A stretch of DNA of 9,322 nucleotides, taken from NCBI GenBank assembly GCA_046259385.1, contig JBJYWI010000276.1:1-9322 (forward strand), given 5' to 3'. This DNA is from CAVWDI01 sp046259385 (GTDB taxonomy: Bacteria; Chloroflexota; Anaerolineae; Anaerolineales; UBA4823). Both the position numbers and the translations under genes were made by a program. Under the pieces are notes generated by a model, which did not search any database, was not told the DNA's origin, and was given only the letters and a program-made list of their open reading frames with translations. This document shows, piece by piece, positions 6,694 to 9,322 of the stretch (within the stretch, counting starts at the first letter, position 1; each line of letters opens with the position of its first letter).

Positions 6694-7434
6694 GTCGCTT
6701 CTAAATAAAACAATTACCAATTCTTTTAGTGGGGAATTAAGTCATAGCGGCACATCTTTATCTTTGAGTGAAAGGCGAAAGTAAGCGATGAAAACTTGAC
6801 TGAGAGTCAAGTATTTGATCCCTGTGAGCAGGTTGAACAACGTGCTTATACCCACTTAGAAAGCAGTCCATTTCCCTGCTCAAGTCGAAGTGATCATAAC
6901 CTTTTTGTAACATTCACTTGCTGTGAACGCCATACCAGCTGGGATATCCATAGCAATAGGGTGCAATTGGGCTAAGTCTTTTCCCAGTTTGTTTCAATTG
7001 AGAGGCAAGACTTCAATGGCACGGCTATAAGTCATCCCAGCAGGGCGTTCCGGATAATAGTCAGGGTGTCCGATTGCACGATTTAAGTGCACATATGAAT
7101 TACTTACCAAATATTTCACCATTTCTGGCGCGTTTTCTAGATAAGTATCTTGTAACGATTGTGGAGTGCGATTTCCCACAGCGTGCTGAAGATAGGTGCG
7201 AGCCTTCTCAAAAGAGTCTTCCAAGCCATCGCGTTGTGGTAAATAGTTATTTGGCACCCATATTCCACCACCCGAAGGTGCGGTTGAACGGCTGTAAAAT
7301 TCAGTCTTTTCAATTATGATTGTAACCAGACCGGCCTTCGCAGTGACAAGGGCAGCTGTCATCCCACCACCGCCTGTGCCAACCGCGATAACATCCGCTG
7401 TAAAATCCCTGCTTTTTATCTTTCTCTCCTTCAA
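6694..7434 (-). pseudogene. KstD-like FAD-dependent dehydrogenase, truncated and with in-frame stops
   Basis: The intact part (7434 to 6994, 146 residues) has a Rossmann FAD-binding start: DVIAVGTGGGGMTAALVTAKAG, an EK at the ribose position, then STAPSGGGIWVPNN and PDYYPERPAG. These match the 3-oxosteroid 1-dehydrogenase/fumarate reductase flavoprotein family, where enzymes are ~550 residues. Homology continues in the same frame past TGA at 6994-6996 (NKLGKDLAQLHP), TGA at 6880-6882 and TAA at 6856-6858 (VGISTLFNLLTGIKYLTL, then RLSLKDKDVPL), and TGA at 6742-6744 (LNSPLKELV). It fades near 6700, so about 300 C-terminal residues are missing. No frameshift is needed. The start is a TTG at 7432-7434; no ATG lies upstream in frame. 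KstD is an analogy from recalled family motifs; the exact substrate cannot be given. Confidence 0.8.
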
Positions 7435-7537
7435 CCTATAATTTATCAGTGGTTTAATCCTGCATCAAATCTTTTTGTCATTAGAACATTTGGAAAATAC
7501 TTAGTTTCGAATAGATAGAGATTATGCAACATCTTTT

Positions 7538-7548
7538 CTGTAAAATTG
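7538..7548 (+). repeat. Left inverted-repeat block of the IS256 element
   Basis: CTGTAAAATTG is the inverted partner of CAAGTTTACAG at 8739-8749 with one mismatch. The next bases also agree in part (GGTCA against AGCA). Confidence 0.5.
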
Positions 7549-7574
7549 GTCAGGTGATCCTTCCGTCAAGCAAT

Positions 7575-8730
7575 TCAGAACCCTAAAAACGATAAATAAA
7601 TTTTGCCAGTTTCCCAGATCTCGCTGATCTCCATTAACTGAGCACTCACCAACCTCAAACAGGAAGCCTCATTCGGGAAGATGCCTACTACCCTGGTTCG
7701 TCTTCGGATTTCCTCACATACTCGCTCCAGGCTATTTACCGTACGCATCCTGCGCCGGTGTTCTTCCGGAATATTTCCTTCTAACCAGTTGGTAAGTTTT
7801 GAAGCAGTCCTGGCATGCTTCTCAATCGTCTTGCGCAGCTGGGTTCCAGCCTGGTCACGATCTGCCGCATTGAAGATAGCCCGGATATCAGCTGCCACTT
7901 CTCGCCTCATGGCCTAGCGGGCTACATATTGGCTGGCATTCTACTGCAAATGGAACTGACATCTTTGCCAAGGTATGCCGCTGAAGACCGCTTTGCGGGC
8001 AGCCAGCAAACCCACATGAGCATCTCTGATGATCAGCTCAACACCGTTCAGGCCTCGCCTACAAGACCTTGCAGGAAGTCCCGCCAATGCAGCTCCTGTT
8101 CACCCATTGAGACTGAAATTCCTAGAATCAGACGTTTTCCGTCGGGTTTCACTCCGCTGGCTATCAACACAGCAGCATCCCGGAACTGGCCATCTATCCG
8201 CACTTTCTCGTACATTGCGTCCAGGTACAGGTAGATAATTGCGCCCAGTGGCTGGTTACGTCAGGCTTCCAGGACATCATCCAGCAGCGCAGCCGCCCGG
8301 CTGACCTGCGTGGAGGAGACCTCACTGCCGCATAACTTTTCGGTGGTTGCGGCTACTTTGCGAGTGGACACGCCCTGCACATACAACTCTGCTAATGCCA
8401 GCACCAATGCCCGTTCACTGCGCAATCCCTTCTCAAGTGCCTGTGGACAAAAGCCGCCTTCCTGGACCTGAGGAATGTCAAAAGTAATTGGCGCTATCCG
8501 AGTATTGATTGTTTTGGGCTTGTATCCATTGCTGTGCCCTTGACGCTCGTTGGACCTGACGTAAGGGCTAATACCCAGATACTTCTGGCGTTCGGCTTGC
8601 ATCGCAGTGTTGATCACAATGCGGATCAGTTCAGGAAGGTAGTCTTAGCCATGTTCTGCCACTTGTTCAAGCAATTCGGATGGTAACGAACTATGTAAAT
8701 ATTTAACACAATGAAGTATGAAAATATCAT
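7575..8730 (-). pseudogene. IS256-family (mutator-type) transposase, multiply disrupted
   Basis: Read leftward in one restored frame, the gene gives almost a whole DDE transposase. It starts with LPSELLEQVAEHG, a TAA (8645-8647), then DYLPELIRIVINTAMQ. ERQGHSNGYKPKT and YVQGVSTRKVA follow, then LEA with TGA (8261-8263) where the family has Trp. LYLDAMYEKVR carries the first Asp. A single-base loss near 8056-8060 shifts the frame. IIRDAHVGLLAARKA carries the second Asp, then TAG at 7941-7943 (FHLQ/NA) and TAG at 7914-7916 (VAR/AM). The tail (MRREVAADIRAIF to NSLERVCEEIRRRTRVVGIFPNEASCLRL) carries the Glu. About nine residues are missing between NIPE and EHRRR compared with relatives. The N-terminus may need another shift to reach an ATG at 8728-8730. 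The gene cannot make a functional enzyme. Confidence 0.88.
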
Positions 8731-8738
8731 GCTATGCT

Positions 8739-8749
8739 CAAGTTTACAG
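8739..8749 (-). repeat. Right inverted-repeat block of the IS256 element
   Basis: CAAGTTTACAG pairs with the left block at 7538-7548. It also overlaps a 12-bp sequence repeated inverted at 8884-8895. Confidence 0.5.
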
Positions 8750-8895
8750 CAGATAGAGTCTCATTGTACCTTAGTGATATACATCCCGAGTGGTCACGTA
8801 AACCGATTGCCTGTGAGCACAAAGATTTGTAGTGGTTGAACCAACCAGCACGTGTAGCAAGTTCAAGATTATCTCGGCATTCCCTGCTGTAAACT
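8741..8895. repeat. 12-bp perfect inverted repeat enclosing 131 bases
   Basis: AGTTTACAGCAG (8741-8752) and CTGCTGTAAACT (8884-8895) are exact reverse complements. The left arm overlaps the end of the IS256 element and the right arm lies 12 bases before the IS110 recombinase ATG. The match could be the base of a long RNA stem, the ends of a small non-autonomous element, or a second copy of an IS256-type end. Confidence 0.45.
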
Positions 8896-8907
8896 AACAA
8901 AAAGAGC
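8767..8907 (+). ncRNA. Candidate bridge-RNA region of the IS110 element
   Basis: In IS110-subgroup elements the non-coding left end before the recombinase encodes a bridge RNA that pairs with target and donor DNA. Here ~140 untranslated bases precede the recombinase, a suitable length. Local stems are visible: TGGTTG (8833-8838) with CAACCA (8842-8847), and ACAAA/TTTGT around GA at about 8820-8830. I cannot see the element's true ends, so the two guide loops cannot be assigned. The call rests on position and length and is tentative. Confidence 0.35.
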
Positions 8908-9322
8908 ATGAATGATATGGAGGATATCTTGGAATGTTGTTGCGGGTTGGATATTCATAAGGAAAACATGGTCGGATGTTTACTGAAAGGTCCTATCGGA
9001 GAAGGATTAAAACCATCCAGCGAAACCAAGGAGTCTGGAACACAACTCAAGGACTCGATTGCCTTGCGAGAATGGCTCGAGATCTATGACTGTTACTATG
9101 TGGCGATGGAAAGCACTGGCATTTATTGGCTAGCTGTATACGCTGTTTTGGAGCAAGCCCTGAAAGATGAAATGCACTTGTTGGTGGTTAATGCAAGGCA
9201 TATGAAGAATGTGCCTGGAAAGAAGACGGATATGCGCGATGTCGAATGGATTGCGACCTTGTTGCGAGCTGGACTACTGGAAGGTAGTTTTATTCCAGAG
9301 CGTGACATTCGTGACTTGCGTC
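8908..9322 (+). CDS. IS110-family DEDD recombinase (transposase), 3' end outside window
   Basis: The frame is open for 138 residues and runs off the right edge. It shows the RuvC-like DEDD domain: GLDIHKE with D15, VAMESTGIYW with E68, and GKKTDMRDVEWIATLL with D108 and D111, followed by the family's IPERDIRDLR. All four acidic residues are present, so nothing seen here disables it, unlike the neighbouring IS256 gene. The C-terminal Transposase_20 domain with the catalytic Ser would lie beyond the window. The protein cuts and joins DNA, guided in characterised relatives by a bridge RNA. The first ATG is at 8908; a second in-frame ATG at 8917 sits at better distance (10 bases) from AAAGAG (8901-8906) and may be the true start. 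Confidence 0.88.
   Translation, partial: MNDMEDILECCCGLDIHKENMVGCLLKGPIGEGLKPSSETKESGTQLKDSIALREWLEIYDCYYVAMESTGIYWLAVYAVLEQALKDEMHLLVVNARHMKNVPGKKTDMRDVEWIATLLRAGLLEGSFIPERDIRDLR

Larger units (their letters stand above)
7518..8766 (-). mobile_element. Decayed IS256-family insertion sequence
   Basis: The element contains one broken transposase gene reading leftward. At the left, CTGTAAAATTG (7538-7548) matches CAAGTTTACAG (8739-8749) at the right as an inverted pair, 10 of 11 bases. The left outer flank ATTATGCAACATC resembles what I recall of IS256-type ends, which have ~17 bases outside a TGTAAA block. Applying that spacing puts the ends near 7518-7521 and 8762-8767, a total of ~1.25 kb, a normal IS256 size. 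The ends are uncertain by several bases and I cannot name a matching target duplication with these limits. The left end lies only ~85 bases upstream of the dehydrogenase remnant. Confidence 0.7.
8767..9322 (+). mobile_element. IS110-family insertion sequence, left part only
   Basis: The DEDD recombinase gene starting near 8908 defines the element; its right half lies outside the window. The left boundary is unknown. It must fall between the IS256 right end (~8750-8767) and the recombinase start. IS110 elements typically lack long terminal inverted repeats and make no or very short target duplications, so the edge cannot be read from one side. The two elements abut, so IS110 may have inserted at or beside the IS256 end. 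Confidence 0.7.

Noticed and set aside
6795..6811. 7-bp inverted repeat CTTGACT/AGTCAAG as a terminator
   Set aside because: It lies inside the homologous coding remnant, with no T tract, so it is probably chance.
6742..6996. TGA codons in the dehydrogenase as Trp or selenocysteine recoding
   Set aside because: A TAA also interrupts the same frame, one TGA falls where relatives have a small residue, and the intact genes use TGG for Trp. Pseudogene decay is simpler.
7074..7319. 81-residue + strand open frame
   Set aside because: It is antisense to the well-supported FAD-binding coding remnant.
7681..8238. Overlapping + strand open frames of 69-139 residues
   Set aside because: They are antisense shadows of the IS256 transposase, whose family motifs are clear on the minus strand.
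8727..8909. 60-residue minus-strand open frame
   Set aside because: It spans the junction of two mobile elements, shows no recognisable motif and has no ribosome binding site.
9123..9308. 61-residue minus-strand open frame
   Set aside because: It is antisense to the catalytic region of the IS110 recombinase.
1..9322. CRISPR array, rRNA or phage module
   Set aside because: No regularly spaced short direct repeats, conserved rRNA blocks or phage structural genes are visible.

Overview
The window looks like an accessory stretch of a bacterial chromosome. The lineage is probably Chloroflexota (Anaerolineae-like). This is inference from gene style, not from a marker gene: a STAND regulator with an N-terminal LuxR helix-turn-helix, a surface lipoprotein with a Thr/Pro-rich linker, a predicted pyrophosphate-dependent phosphofructokinase, and IS256 and IS110 elements. 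Three of the genes or gene remnants are well preserved, one enzyme gene is a decayed fragment, and the right-hand quarter is mobile DNA.

Layout. 1-439 is AT-rich non-coding DNA carrying a conserved intergenic element (233-383) and a likely promoter. 440-2866 (+) encodes an 808-aa LuxR-HTH/NB-ARC/TPR regulator. 2867-3588 is non-coding, with terminator-like hairpins, a second copy of the element (3314-3461), a candidate operator and a strong ribosome binding site. 3589-4854 (+) encodes a 421-aa 6-phosphofructokinase with the residues of the PPi-dependent type. 4855-5626 is non-coding, with a hairpin, a strong Rho-independent terminator on the + strand (5267-5297) and a third copy of the element (5333-5473). 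5627-6535 (-) encodes a secreted lipoprotein of unknown function. A perfect 20-bp palindrome lies at 6626-6645. About 6694-7434 (-) is the N-terminal part of a KstD-like FAD-dependent dehydrogenase; its homology runs on in one frame through four stop codons. About 7518-8766 (-) is a dead IS256-family insertion sequence. From about 8767 to the right edge is the left part of an IS110-family element, whose recombinase is open, starts near 8908 and runs out of the window. The untranslated stretch before it is where a bridge RNA would be expected in the IS110 subgroup.

How it fits together. The regulator and the phosphofructokinase are separate transcription units on the + strand, each with its own terminator and/or promoter signals. 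Both are preceded by the same diverged ~150-bp element. The third copy has no intact gene after it. This shared, unexplained element is the most interesting signal in the window: it could be a common regulatory region, a leader or small RNA, or a degenerate non-autonomous repeat. The right-hand half records decay: an insertion sequence landed just upstream of the dehydrogenase, and both the dehydrogenase and that insertion sequence then accumulated nonsense mutations.
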